A stretch of 64,000 nt of DNA, from contig WHVD01000066.1 in assembly GCA_015178975.1 (NCBI GenBank), forward strand, positions 412,053-476,052. The letters are read 5' to 3'. Origin of the DNA: Hysterangium stoloniferum (lineage: Eukaryota; Basidiomycota; Agaricomycetes; Hysterangiales; Hysterangiaceae). The translations under genes and the position numbers were made by a program. Under the pieces are notes generated by a model. It ran no database searches, was not told where the DNA came from, and saw nothing but the letters and a program-made list of their open reading frames with translations. Positions 30,891 to 42,130 of this stretch are shown one piece after another. The stretch's first letter is position 1. Each line of letters begins with the position of its first letter.

Positions 30891-32690
30891 ACAATCAAAC
30901 CTTTTCTGACCTCCAGGATATGATGGAGCAATATAATCTCTTTATAGAACTCTATCGCCAGGCACATGAATGATTGAGGACACAGGCAGAGAATCCAAGG
31001 TTGCATGTCAGGCTGAGCTACAAGGCTTTTAATGATCCCAGATGGTATAACCTTCCAACTGGTGATGAACTTGCAGTCATTCTGCCTGGAGATGGTGATA
31101 CAGGTCATGATGATCCAAGGGATATTGTTGTTCAGAGAAGGGGGGGCCAGTTCCACCATGTGCATGAAGCACAAGCCATTTATACACCCCTTCATTATGT
31201 CATGCTCTTCCCCAGGGGAGAGCATGGTTGGTCATGGGATATTCCCTATGCAAATCAAAATTGGCAGCCCCAACCTGGACAGCAGGATGAAAGTGAAGAT
31301 GAAGAAACAAAGTCAGAAAGTGACCCAATGTGAATATTATGCCTATCACCTATTTCTCAGGGCACATGAAGCCATGACCCTTTTTTATGCACAAAAGCCA
31401 TTCCAGCAGTACATTGTCAATGCCTGGGCAGTAACAGAGTAGTGCAGATTGAAATTTCTCAGGGATAATCAACCAAGGTTATGTGCATAACTCTACAACC
31501 AAGTCGTGGATGCATTTACAAATCAGGATGTCAGCACAGATGCCAATAGTATTGGCCAGAGGGTCATACTCCCTTCTACATTTACTGGCAGTTCAAGGGA
31601 TATGAGACAAAGTTTACAAAATTCATTTGCAATTGCACGCAAGTATGGCAATGCCAGCTGCTTCATCACCATGACTGCTAATCCCAAGTGGAAGGAGTTA
31701 CTGATGAATTGCTTCCTGGACAGACTCCTGCTGATCAGCCTGATTTGGTCTCCCATGTTTGCTGCCAAGAAGGCTAAGTTTCTCAAGATGATTACAGAGG
31801 ACCATATCTTTGGTAGAACAGTAGCCCATATCCATGTCATTGAATTCCAAAAGTATGGTCTTCCACACATGCACTGCCTCATATGGTTTGATGACCAGAA
31901 TAAGCCCAGGACACCAGAAGATGTCGACTCAATGGTCTCTGCCTGTTTTCCAGATCCTGAAACACATCCCAGACTATTTAATTTAGTAGGGCAATTCATG
32001 ACCCATGGCCCCTGTGGGGCTGAACATCCAAATGCTGCCTGTATGGTAGATAAGAAGTACAGTAAATACTATCCAAAGGATTGGTGTGAAGCTACCATTG
32101 TCAATGAGGAAGGCTATCCAACATGCCGTTGCCCCAACAATGGAAGGGTTTATGAAACTCCCAAGTTTACATATAACAATAGACATGTTGTCCCTTACTC
32201 CCCTATTTTGATTCTCATCTTTGAATGCCACATCAATGTTGAGTTGACCTTTACTAATAGGTCAATGAAGTACATGCATAAATACTGTTACAAGGGCCAT
32301 GATTGTACAACTATGAATTTGGAAAGACACCAGATGAGATTCAGCAGTACCTTGATGCATGTTATGTCAGTGCACATGAATCTGTCTGGCAATTAATGTG
32401 CAATGAACTCCACACCCAGGTTCCTGCAGTAATGGCACTTGGTGTCCATCTCCCTGGGGAAAACACTGTACTTTTTGATGGTGATCAAGGTCCTGCTGAG
32501 GCTTTACAAAGGGCAGAGCATTCAGGGACAACTCTCATGGCTTATTTTGAAGCTAATGCCAAGGGTCTCATTGGTTATAATGGACAGCATGCCCAGGACA
32601 CATTTTATATGGACTTTCCTGAGTATTTCTCACATATGTACCCAAGAAGAAATCATGGAAGCCATGTCAAAGTGGTTTTTCCATAGGGCA
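30860..32690 (+). pseudogene. Helitron Rep (HUH, Y2) nuclease region
   Basis: After a one-base frame change near 30870, the frame gives NLNNQTFSDLQDMMEQYN and LSYKAFNDPRWYNLP. From about 31320 another frame gives EYYAYHLFLRAHEAM and then an open stretch 31506-32396. This holds FTGSSRDMRQ, ITMTANPKW, the HUH metal motif (GLPHMHCLIWF, about 31858-31890) and the tyrosine motif YMHKYCYKGHD (about 32270-32302) with two Tyr four residues apart. The frame then slips to 32303-32686 (DEIQQYLDACYVS, VMALGVHLPGE). Rep would nick and transfer single strands in rolling-circle transposition. Confidence 0.85.
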
Positions 32691-33184
32691 CATTCATTTT
32701 GTCAATATTGCCAGTGGGGAAAGATTCCACCTCTGTACATTGCTCACTGTTGTCAAAGATGCCACCTCATTTGAACAGCTCAGGACTCTTCAGGGTGAGA
32801 CTTATCCCACATTTCAGCAAGCCTGTGGTGCACATGGTTTGCTTGAAGATGACCACCAGTGGCACATGTGCCTCACAGAAGCCAGTCACATAGAGTCTGG
32901 GTTTCAACTTTGCAGATTGTTTGCAATCATTTTGACCATGTCCTCCTCTGCACAACCCCATGAACTCTGGAATGACTTTAAAGTATTTCTTTGTGATGAT
33001 TTGAAGTTCATACTTCAGCAACAACATGTTAGATTTGGAAATACAATATCTATTAGAATGTCCAAGCTGTTATAAGTCCCTAGTTGGCATCAGTCCAGAT
33101 GTGACTGTATAAGTCCCAAGGTAGCATCAGAAGGACTTATATAGAATATGTATATATAATCCATAATATCTCACTAGACCAATA

Positions 33185-33258
33185 GGTCCAGTAGCTCAGT
33201 AATTAAGAGCACTGCTTATATAAGCCAGAGGTCCTTGGTTCAATCCCAGGCTGGGTCA
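33185..33258 (+). tRNA. tRNA-like sequence in the 5' LTR of the miniature element
   Basis: 74 nt fold into a cloverleaf: the acceptor stem is fully paired (two G-U), D stem GCTC/GAGC, T stem CTTGG/CCAGG with loop TTCAATC, and discriminator A. The D-loop GG is AA here, damaging the A box. The anticodon stem has one mismatch and the loop TATATAA lacks T at position 33, so a normal decoding tRNA is unlikely. If read, the anticodon would be TAT. Confidence 0.6.
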
Positions 33259-33280
33259 ATTCTTTTCTATACCTTTAACA

Positions 33281-33292
33281 GGTTATGGGCCC
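33281..33292 (+). other. Half-tRNA-type primer-binding site of the TRIM
   Basis: GGTTATGGGCCC starts at the first base after the 5' LTR. It is complementary to the anticodon region of initiator tRNA-Met (…GGGCCCAUAACC), the primer type known from Drosophila copia. It marks this as copia-lineage. Confidence 0.75.
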
Positions 33293-33337
33293 CGTCAGTG
33301 CTGCTGCATATAGGGTGAATAGATTAGATATTGATTT

Positions 33338-33346
33338 CAGGGGAAG
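33338..33346 (+). other. Polypurine tract of the TRIM
   Basis: CAGGGGAAG immediately precedes the 3' LTR. Confidence 0.7.
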
Positions 33347-33504
33347 TGTTAGATTTGGAAATACAATATCTATTAGAATGTCCAAGCTGTTATAAGTCCC
33401 TAGTTGGCATCAGTCCAGATGTGACTGTATAAGTCCCAAGGTAGCATCAGAAGGACTTATATAGAATATGTATATATAATCCATAATATCTCACTAGACC
33501 AATA

Positions 33505-33578
33505 GGTCCAGTAGCTCAGTGGTTAAGAGCACTGCTTATATAAGCCAGAGGTCCTTGGTTCAATCCCAGGCTGGGTCA
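33505..33578 (+). tRNA. tRNA-like sequence in the 3' LTR, A and B boxes intact
   Basis: Same as the 5' LTR copy, but the D loop is intact. A box TAGCTCAGTGG and B box GGTTCAATCCC both fit RNA polymerase III consensus, and TTTT follows 6 bp downstream. The anticodon arm has the same defects (one C-C mismatch, A at position 33). It could act as an internal Pol III promoter rather than a working tRNA. Confidence 0.65.
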
Positions 33579-35268
33579 ATTCTTTTCTATACCTTTAACA
33601 CAACATGGCATTCTCAATCCATCACCAAACAGGATTTATGACTTTGGTCTCTATGAGATTGATAAGATCCTCTGCTATTCTGGAAAGTCTCTCTCACACT
33701 ATCCAACCATGCCAAACTGCACTGATGTTTGGGATGGGATTATTGGCAACTGTCTCATTAAGGAGCAGTCAGATTATGATATTGATATTGAGCATGCCAG
33801 TGCCCAAGCCAATCTTGAAAAGTGCAATCCTGAACAACGAGCTGCCTTTGAGACTATCATGAAGGCAGTGGATGAGGAGCAGCAGGGCAAATTGTTTTTT
33901 GTGAATGGTCCTTGTGGCACTGGCAAGTCGTTTCTATGGAATATTCTGGCACATGCATATCATGCCAAGGGCTACATTGTGCTTTGTGTGGCATCTTCTG
34001 GAATTGCATCAATGATCCTCAAGGGTGGTTGGACTTCTCACAGGACATTTTCAATCCCTGTTCCCTGTGAGAAGGATGCTCTATGTCATATCAAAAAGGG
34101 TTCAGAAAAAGCAGAGCTTATGAAGAAGGTCCAACTGATTATCTGGGATGAAGTTCCAATGCAGTCACATTTCACATGTGAGGCAGTTGACAGAACCCTG
34201 AGGGATTTATTAGACAAGGAGGATCTTCCCTTTGGATTCCTGTTGCCTGGGGAGGTGACTTTCAGCAGACTTTGCCTGTTGTACCAAAGGGTTCAACAGA
34301 ACAGATCATTGGACAATGTATCCAGAAATCAGAACTGTGGAAGCATATCAAGGTACTCTTCTTGAAAAAGAATATGCGGGTGGACCAGGATGATCCAGAC
34401 AGTCAACAGTTTGCACAGTGGCTATTAGATATAGGCCATGGAAAGGATTTACCTTTGGATCATACAATGGATCTCCCTCCTCATATGATCTGTGGTCCAG
34501 AAATGTCTAATCTAATTGCAGAGATATATCCAGACATCCATGTGGATAGAGACCAAAGAGATTGGCAAGATGAAGACTTTTTAGACCAGGCAATTCTGTG
34601 TCAAGGAATTCAAAAGTAGATGAGATTAATTCAGAACTTCTGAATAAGTTCCCTGGAGAGAGTTGTGTGTACCATAGTGCTGATACTGCAGAGGGAGACA
34701 GTGAGACAGAGATGTATCCTGTAGAGTATTCGAACAGCCTGAATTTTGGTGGAATCTCACCGAGTTGACTTGAGGTGAAGCCTGGAGTACCTTTGATGCT
34801 GTTACGGAACATAGATCCACAGAGGGGGCTTTTCAATGGGACACGATTGTGACTGGTGAAAATGGAAAATCATTTGCTTCAAGTGCGGATTCTAACTGGA
34901 CCATGTACTGGGAAACTGGCATTTCTTTCATGGATCAAAATAATTACAAATGATGATCAACTGCCATTTAAACTGCATCATATTCAGTTTCCAGTGTTGT
35001 TAGCATTTGCAATGATGATTAACAAGTCACAGGGACAGTCTTTGAAAGTCTTAGGAATAGATTTGAGAATGGCAGTGTTTGGAAATGGGAAATTATATAT
35101 GGGACTTTCAAGGGGAAGAAGTTGGAATAGGATAAAAATATTATTAAATGAGACAAAGAGAACAGCAAATATAGTGTACAAAGATGTGTATAGTCACAGG
35201 GGTCCAAAATGACAGGATCCTAATACCCAGCATCTACTTACATTTCTCTACCTACCATTAGGGCCCCC

Positions 35269-35290
35269 CAACTACTATGTACTGTAGTTG
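35269..35290. repeat. 7-bp perfect hairpin after the Helitron ORF
   Basis: CAACTAC and GTAGTTG flank an 8-nt loop about 60 bp after the helicase stop. It could be the terminal hairpin of the Helitron, but no CTRR end follows. Confidence 0.35.
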
Positions 35291-35299
35291 TACAATGTG

Positions 35300-35549
35300 G
35301 TATATAAATGTATTTTTTTAAAAGAAAACAAGGTCACATGACTATAGATAAGCACTTATAGTCATGGAGGATGGTCACACTTTATTGAATATACAAAATT
35401 TTACTGAATAATCCTCATATTTTCTAAGTGAGTCTATTCCTTCTGGCCATGACAACTTATTCTATGAGTTTATATTTAATCACCTGAAATTTCATCTTTA
35501 AAATATGCATGCCTTTTTAAAATACACACAAATGACATAGTTACACAAG
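35300..35549. other. AT-rich flank, no recognised feature
   Basis: No gene or known repeat seen. Confidence 0.3.
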
Positions 35550-35636
35550 ATTATTTGGGTTAACCTAGATTATTTGGGTTAACCTAGATTATTTGGGTTA
35601 ACCTAGATTATCTGGGTTAACCTAGATTATTTGGGT
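35550..35636. repeat. 19-bp minisatellite with a palindromic core
   Basis: About 4.5 copies of ATTATTTGGGTTAACCTAG; the core GGTTAACC is its own reverse complement. Confidence 0.8.
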
Positions 35637-35971
35637 TATGACTTAATCTTTGGGTTATGATGTATTCTCTTGTATACAAGCAAACTTTCAAATATATTTC
35701 ATATAATTTAAATTTAGTTGGTTTAGAGAGTTAACCAGAACTATCTGGGGTACCAATCCCCATTGTGCAATTTATTCCAAAAGAATAATCTACAGATGAT
35801 TGTTTGACTAAATTTTGTCAGATATAAGATAAATATTAATATTTTTGCATTCTTCAGAGTGATACCTAATCAACTGAATTTGATTAAATATTAATTTTAC
35901 AACAAACAATATAAATATATATACTTTAGTGGATAAATAATTTTTAAACTTTTGGGTTATCCTCCCATGAA

Positions 35972-36082
35972 GGCTGCCAGCAAAAAACCCTCTCAATGAG
36001 TCTCCTGTATATAAATATTTGTAGTATTTCCATATTTGAAGCTTATGTAATGGCACTGTATCTCCACACTCTAGATATAACA
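35972..36082 (-). mobile_element. Tc1 terminal repeat remnant
   Basis: Matches the right terminal region of the Tc1 element (ATGAGTCTCCTGTATATAAA, TTTGTAGTATTTCC, GCTTATGTAATGGCA). No transposase nearby. Confidence 0.65.
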
Positions 36083-37310
36083 AGGCTGTGACCCATGGGG
36101 GGCAAGCCCCACCATGCTACCACCCCACAACTTTATTTGGTCGCTTCATGACCTGGTAGATCGATAATAATGTCTTTAAATACTACAGTGGCAGTCTTAT
36201 CTATCTTGGAATAGCATTTTTAAATACTTGATCACATAACTTTCATATTACCTTCTGTGACCATGTCATATTGAGGACTTCTGTACATTCCAGCTTCCTA
36301 TTTATTCTCATTCAGAGACTTATTTTAAAGTGATTAAATTTTACATTATTCAGAATTATATACATTATATACATTTGTAAACTCACTGAACCTAAAAAAC
36401 ATAAATCAGTCTCCTTTTGGAACCTTGCTGAATACTTACTTATGGATCAATAATAACATCCTTAAACACTACATATTTGGCTTGGAATAGTATTTTCATT
36501 CTTCCTCAATTTGTTTCTCTTGAAGTGTCAGATGTTTTGTTCCACATTGGACTTCCAACTTCTCATATAGCTGTGATTGCCCTTCCCATGTCATATTGGG
36601 GACTTCTGCAAATTCTAGCTCCCCATTTATTCTTTTTCATACTCATACCCCACTTTCCTTCCATTCCACTCATCTGTCTGTCATTGAATCTTTTAGAATA
36701 AATTATTATCTTGTATTCTACTAATCTCCAGTTCAAACATTGATTTAGAACCTTTCTGTTAAGTACCACATTGTTCAGGCCCCTGTATTTTCAACCTACA
36801 GTGCATATGTATACTGTCCTCTGGTATTGTGATACCCAAGAACACATCACTTAATCATTTCCTTTTCCAGCCACTCTATCTCAGTTCTGTTCTAAGGACA
36901 TTCCATTATTCCTTGCATCACTTCACCATATCATTTGCCACCTCAGAATATTTATCTTTTTTCTGTTGTCTTGTATTCCTTTTCTTAATATCCTGTTCTG
37001 TTTCCCAATTTCCTTTGTTCTGCTAATATCAAATCTCCACTTTCAGCTCTGTGCTTCCATTTACTTCAGTATAAAACCCCATCATGTACACTACTATCTT
37101 TCAGTTTGAATATTGACTTAGAATACTCATTTAGAGCCCCCTCTCATGTTTAGAAGTGTATACAATTATACCTTCATTTACCTTTTAAGTATTGTTCATA
37201 CTGCTTAATCCTTTTGCTAGTGTCTGGCCAGACTGAGACTTATGACCCTTTTTGACCTTAGCCTCTGGACCCTCATTTAAGGCTAAGTGCCATAATCCAT
37301 CCTGTAATAT
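36083..37310. other. Long interval without recognised gene
   Basis: AT-rich DNA. A block near 37075-37145 (CATGTACACTAC…TATTGACTTAGA) recurs at about 48950-49010, so at least part is repeat-derived. No supported ORF. Confidence 0.35.
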
Positions 37311-37315
37311 ACTGT

Positions 37316-37859
37316 TGTTAAGTGCCGTGTCAGGAACTTATTCCGGAACTATCGGAAAGTCACCGGGAAGTCGGAAACTAGTGGATAGGGTCAGGACGTT
37401 GGCTTCAGCTTATGTGCTGCACCTCTACGCAAACGCTCAAAGTCCTTAATTTCAGAAGTAAGGCTTACGATGGAAGATACAGATATTCAGAGTTCCAAAG
37501 AGTTCCAAATATTGAGCGTACAGAAAGACGGGAGGAGGAATAAGAAACTAAGTCGATATCAGATCTAAGGTAAAGTACAAATTCGCGGAAACTAATATAA
37601 GTCTACTCGTTATTGTACTACAAACTAAGACCATAATAAGACGGAAACGGAAATGTTCTTAAAACGGAAATACAATAAGACATATTAGGGAGACAATATT
37701 CTGAAACAGGAATACAACAAACAAACGAGTGAATACTTGTCAATGGACAAATTACCAAATGCGGAACAAGGGAAGAATGCGGATGATACAGTAACTATGA
37801 TGTTCCGTAGTCGGAGATCGGAAGTCGGATATTGAAACATCCGGGAATGGGTCGTAACA
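37316..37859 (-). repeat. Solo LTR family A (544 bp)
   Basis: Same length and ends as the family A 5' LTR at 1550-2093. Exact 5-bp duplication ACTGT at 37311-37315 and 37860-37864. Orientation taken from the element at 1-2093. Confidence 0.9.
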
Positions 37860-38359
37860 ACTGTCTTGCTTGTTTCAAAGTATCAGAGCATCTGACAGTT
37901 TTGTGTGAGGGCACAACACATGTTAAAGCCAAGCTCCATTTGTTTTTAGAAATAGAGTTGCTGGTTAAGTATATAATGATCTTTTGGTCTCCCATTTTCC
38001 CCTTTTCCATGTTGTCCCACTCTTAACACTTACCTTTTGGTATAACCTTTTGTCATTCAGTTGTTTCATTCTGTATTGCTCTTCTATTCCTTCCACATGA
38101 GTCTTTTTATATGGTCACATCACATTGATAGCTCAGAATGACTTAATACTTTGTAACCTAGTACTGTGTAACTCTGAGTATATGTAGCTGCCAGTAACAA
38201 AGGAAAATCTTATATTTTGGTCTCTACATATTTAATCCCAATCTTTGAACTAAGGAAGCACTTGAACTTTTTATTTTCATTTATTTTATTTTATTTTTAT
38301 TTTTCTGATTTTCTTTTATTTTGAAGCATTTTTACTTTCATTTACTGTATTTTATTTTG

Positions 38360-38541
38360 ATTCAAAAAAGCAGTGGGAGCAGGATGGAGAGAGAGGGAAA
38401 GGGTACATGCACTTCCTGGAGAAAAGAGAGAGGAGCCTGACAGAGCAGGATGGGGAGAGAAGGAACAGGTACATGCACTGCTGTCTGGAGAAAAGAGGAG
38501 GCTGATCAAAGTAGGATGAAGAGAGAAGGAAAAGGGACATG
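38360..38541. repeat. GA-rich array, left part, split by LTR-B
   Basis: Units around GGAGAGAGAAGGAAAGGGTA and GCACTTCCTGGAG. It continues at 40617 after the inserted LTR. Confidence 0.7.
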
Positions 38542-40616
38542 TGTTAAGTTGTGTACATGGAGAGTTTCGGGAGAAACCTGTGGGAAAGCCAGTAGGACTT
38601 GGCTTCAGCTTATAGGCTGCATCCTCGCGAGATTGTCTTGTCCAATTTCAAATGGGCGGATGGGAATCCTGGGGAGTCTGGGCAGGGTTTATGGGTTGAG
38701 AGGTTGGGAGTCGAGATAGATAAGTTGGAGGTTGAGTGATAGATGGGTCGGAGCCCAGTAAGAGTGGTGTATTTCAAAGAGGAGTTTAGAGTGGAAAATA
38801 TACTAAGATTACTGGGGAGAATATAAGCTGATTTTCTGATTGGATTGTATATACAACATCTGCCAGACTATATAGACTGTGGAATGAATAACATACCAAA
38901 TCCAGTAATAATGAAAACTAAACTAGCAAACATAAAATGAGATAAATAAACACAAAACTTGGTGTTAGGAATGGAATGGAACGGAGCAGAGTCCAAATCG
39001 TGACAGGTCATAAAACCATAATGGGAATGGGTGGGAGCAGAGTCTGAATCATGAAGGTCATTTAACCATAATGGGAATGGGGCTCAGTTAGAGAGCTGTC
39101 AGGTTTTTTGAGTGGGGTCCAGTGTGTGAAGTATCAACTTCATCTCATAATATTCTCTTAATTTGCTGTGGATTATTTAATATTTTTTTGAATTTATTGT
39201 ATTTTTATTATATTTTTATTGTGAAATATAAGGCCTTATTCCTTTTTTAACTTCACATAATAATAGCATATATGAGCTCATATAATGCTATTATATCTTA
39301 TTTATTTTATTATAATTTTTAACTAATTATTTATATTTTATTTACTTAGTTATTGCTTTTCAGCACCTTGCTGCAGCCTTGTCTGTGCATTTTTGGAGTC
39401 ACATGATGTATTAGATAAGCCTCCGGTGTCGGGATATCACACAAGTCACAAATGTGACTATAATGACTTACTTGAGTCATAATTTGATTCCGCCAACTCA
39501 TCAAATGCTTCTGTCCTGGCCTTGAACCTTCATGTTCAAGCCAAAGGTTGGAACCCTTGTCTCAGAGAGGGGAATCACATGGTAAATAAAGGGTAAAGAA
39601 TAAGTAGAATATGAGGTCATTATGACCTAACTAATGACCTCATAAAATAAATAAATGGTTAAATATTTAGTTATCAAAATGTATATAAGGAGGGCCAAGT
39701 TTCCAATAAAATCATCTTATCACACACATATTCATATTTTACTGCACAGCTCAGAAGCTTATCTAATCGTCCTAAGGACAATAATAGCCTTAGTCTGATA
39801 CACTAACTGCAAGCACTTACACTTGCAGAATCTTGAATCTTTGTCAGCAACTCTTGAACTTAGCTAATCATCTAAGTTCCCCAAGCCTCACAGCTACCCT
39901 TTAGGCTTATTAATTACATGATAAACCTAATAAGTATCTAAGTATCCTTACTGAAATTCCCTGCCGATACTAGATTATTCAAGGCCCAGCCCTAAGTTTA
40001 TTGAATTAATCAAGTACAAGCACTCAGATAATCCAACACACATTATTTTCTCTATTAATAAATTATTTAACACCTTGTTAAATAACTATTAATAGTTACA
40101 AATAAGCATACAAGAATCCGAAGCTTTATATCAAGTCTCTGCTAAGTTACTGTGCATATATTCAGCTTCTAGCCCCTATTCTCAAGGAATAGTTCTTTTA
40201 TTTGCTAAAAGAGTGATATATTGTTGTATTGAACATTTCAATAATCAAAATAAGCATTGATTTGAGTTGTTTAAGCTTCATAGCGCAGCTCATTAATCTA
40301 TCAGTATTTCAATTAATGGACCTTTGCTTGTTTTATTGTTGAAGCTCTGTGACACTATAGCATATATTGAGCTATCTAAGAGAAACCCCTGAATGCATTA
40401 CACGGTGACTGGTACATGGGACAGGGTCGGAGATAGACAGGGGCAGAGTCTGGTGGGTATTCTGGTGACTGATACATGAAGTAATGAACGTCGAATGTGG
40501 ACAGGTCTGATGTATGGAGTCCAGTGGGATTTCCGGTAAACTGATAATTGGTGTGTATAGGGTGTGGGTGCATATAGGTTAGTGCCCAGAGTCCGGTGGG
40601 ATTTCTGGTCATAACA
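38542..40616 (-). repeat. Solo LTR family B with nested LTR-F
   Basis: TGTTAAGTTGTG to GGTCATAACA, i.e. a minus-strand family B LTR. Exact duplication ACATG at 38537-38541 and 40617-40621. Split by LTR-F at 39125-40402. Confidence 0.85.
39125..40402 (+). repeat. Solo LTR family F (1278 bp)
   Basis: TGTGAAGTATC to GCATTACA, flanked by CAGTG (39120-39124) and CGGTG (40403-40407), one mismatch. A TATATAAGG box near 39682 fits an LTR promoter on the plus strand. Second copy at 4078-5900 (minus). Confidence 0.8.
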
Positions 40617-40860
40617 ACATGCACCTCCTGGAGGAAAGAGAGGGGCCAGATGAGAGGAGGATGGAGAGGGAAGAAAACAGTACACACACTGACTGGAGGA
40701 ATAGAGAAGGAAACAGTAGATACAGTCACTGGATGAAAGAGAGAGGAGGCTGATCAGAGGAGGACAGAGGAAGAAAGAAACACAACATGCACTCACTGGA
40801 GGAAAGAGAGATTGAGAAATAATAAACAAACTGGTGACAGGCACAACATCTGCATGACCA
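40617..40860. repeat. GA-rich array, right part
   Basis: Same units as 38360-38541, for example CTGGAGGAAAGAGAGGGGCC and GAGGAGGATGGAGAGGGAAG. Confidence 0.7.
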
Positions 40861-40954
40861 TAATGTGGGAAAGCTAGGACACGAGTGAGAGGGTGCGTAA
40901 GTGTGTATTTGTGATGTAATGTGCCCGGTCATGCAATGTGAGTGAGGCAGCACA

Positions 40955-41290
40955 ATGTGGATGTGGTAACGTGATGTGAGTGAGGTGGCACAATGTAAGT
41001 GAGGTAGTGTGATGTGAGTGAGATGGTGTGATGTGAGTGAGATGGTGTGATGTGAGTGAGATGGTGTGATGTGAGTGAGATGGTGTGATGTGAGTGAGAT
41101 GGTGTGAGTGAGATGGTGTGATGTGAGTGAGATGGTGTGATGTGAGTGAGATGGTGTGATGTGAGTGAGATGGTGTGATGTGAGTGAGATGGTGAGATGT
41201 GAGTGAGATGGTGAGATGTGAGTGAGATGGTGTGATGTGAGTGAGATGGCGTGACATGAGTGAGATAGTGCGATGTGGGTGAGGCAGCAC
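40955..41290. repeat. 19-bp minisatellite
   Basis: About 16 copies of GATGGTGTGATGTGAGTGA with small variants. Long open frames over it on the minus strand (Ser/His/Thr/Ile repeats) are artefacts of the repeat. Confidence 0.85.
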
Positions 41291-41699
41291 GACATGAGTG
41301 AAATGGTGTCACATGAGTGAAGTGGTGCATCTTGCAAATTTTGTGATGAAGTGCATGAACAGTGCATCACACGACCAAGTGTATTACATCACAAATGCAA
41401 TGGAGTGTCATGTGGGAGTGCACATGACAGTAACCAGGGTGCCATTGTGGGCATGGGAAGGCTAAGGCTTGCGTCACTTGTGGATACAGACTGTGGGAAA
41501 CAGGCTGCTCACTTCACTCACAGGTGCTTCTATTTTATGACTCAGCAACAATGCCCACAGACCCACTACTGCAAATTAACTTATATGACAAGCTTAGGAA
41601 CCCTTGCTACACTGTGGGGCAGTCGTGAAACAATAGTTACAAAGGAAACAACCATTCCAATGGTTGAATTGACTGTCAACTGCAAGTGAACTGTGCTCA

Positions 41700-42130
41700 C
41701 CTGATTTATTTATTTTGATTTAATGTATTTCATTTTGATTTACTGTATTTTATTTTGGTTTATATTGGTTTATTTTGAGTTAGTGTATTTTATTTTGATA
41801 TATTGTATTTTATTTTGAGTTAGTGTATTTATTTTGATATATTGTATTTTATTTTCCTTTATTGTATTTTATTTTGATTTATTGTATTTTATTTTGATTT
41901 ATTGTCTTTTATTTTGATTTGTTGTCTTTTATTTTGATTTATTGTATTTTATTTTGATTTATTGTATTTTATTTTGATTTATTGTATTTTATTTTGATTT
42001 TATTTTGATTTATTTTATTTATTGTTTTTACTTCTTGATTTCTCATATTTTATTTCAATTTATTTTATTTTATTTTATTTTCAAACATTTTATTTTCATT
42101 TATTGTATTTTATTTGAATTATTCTAATTT
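41700..42130. repeat. TTTTATTTTGATTTATTGTA array
   Basis: AT-rich minisatellite with ~20-bp period. Related stretches at 38265-38360, 44315-44495 and 46630-46880. Confidence 0.8.

Larger units (their letters stand above)
33027..33600 (+). mobile_element. Miniature LTR retrotransposon (TRIM) with tRNA-like LTRs
   Basis: Two 254-bp LTRs (33027-33280 and 33347-33600), TGTTAGATTT…CTTTAACA, differ at only two adjacent bases. They flank a 66-bp interior. The exact 5-bp duplication CAACA lies at 33022-33026 and 33601-33605. The interior begins with a copia-type half-tRNA primer site and ends with a purine tract. No coding capacity, so it must be moved by a copia-type helper. It landed inside the Helitron helicase ORF; the near-identical LTRs point to a recent event. 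Confidence 0.92.
32700..35212 (+). pseudogene. Helitron Pif1-like helicase region, split by a miniature LTR element
   Basis: Frame 1 is open from 32740 to the insertion at 33027. Removing the insertion and one TSD (579 bp, a multiple of three) rejoins it exactly (QQQHGILNPSPNRIYDFGL). Walker A GPCGTGKSF lies near 33908-33935 and Walker B LIIWDEVPMQ near 34136-34165. After a frame slip near 34262 comes QQTLPVVPKGS. Later motifs FAMMINKSQGQSL (about 35008-35045) and KLYMGLSRGRSW are in a further frame, ending at 35212. Helicase would unwind the donor strand. At least three frameshifts, so inactive. Confidence 0.85.
27643..35300 (+). mobile_element. Autonomous Helitron, decayed
   Basis: Encodes the Helitron-specific combination of N-terminal cysteine region, HUH/Y2 Rep nuclease and Pif1-like helicase (29.28-35.21 kb). 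The proposed 5' end is TCAATATATAGTAAAG at 27643, preceded by A. The same end occurs, reversed, at 46164 in the composite satellite. The 3' end is not secure: I see no convincing hairpin plus CTRR, only a hairpin at 35269-35290. It carries a miniature LTR element at 33027-33600. CpG is almost absent and in-frame stops are mostly TGA or TAG. Confidence 0.75.

Noticed and set aside
35269..35300. Helitron 3' terminus at the 7-bp hairpin
   Set aside because: The sequence after the hairpin lacks CTRR and the hairpin is not GC-rich, so the end is not claimed as certain.
40726..41370. Minus-strand ORFs rich in Ser/His/Thr/Ile
   Set aside because: Produced by the 19-bp minisatellite. No domain, start context or composition typical of a gene.
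41583..41620. Possible Helitron CTRR end in the phrase TTCCTAAGCTTG (reverse strand of the satellite core)
   Set aside because: CTAA is present but no hairpin precedes it at the usual distance, and the autonomous copy does not show the same end.
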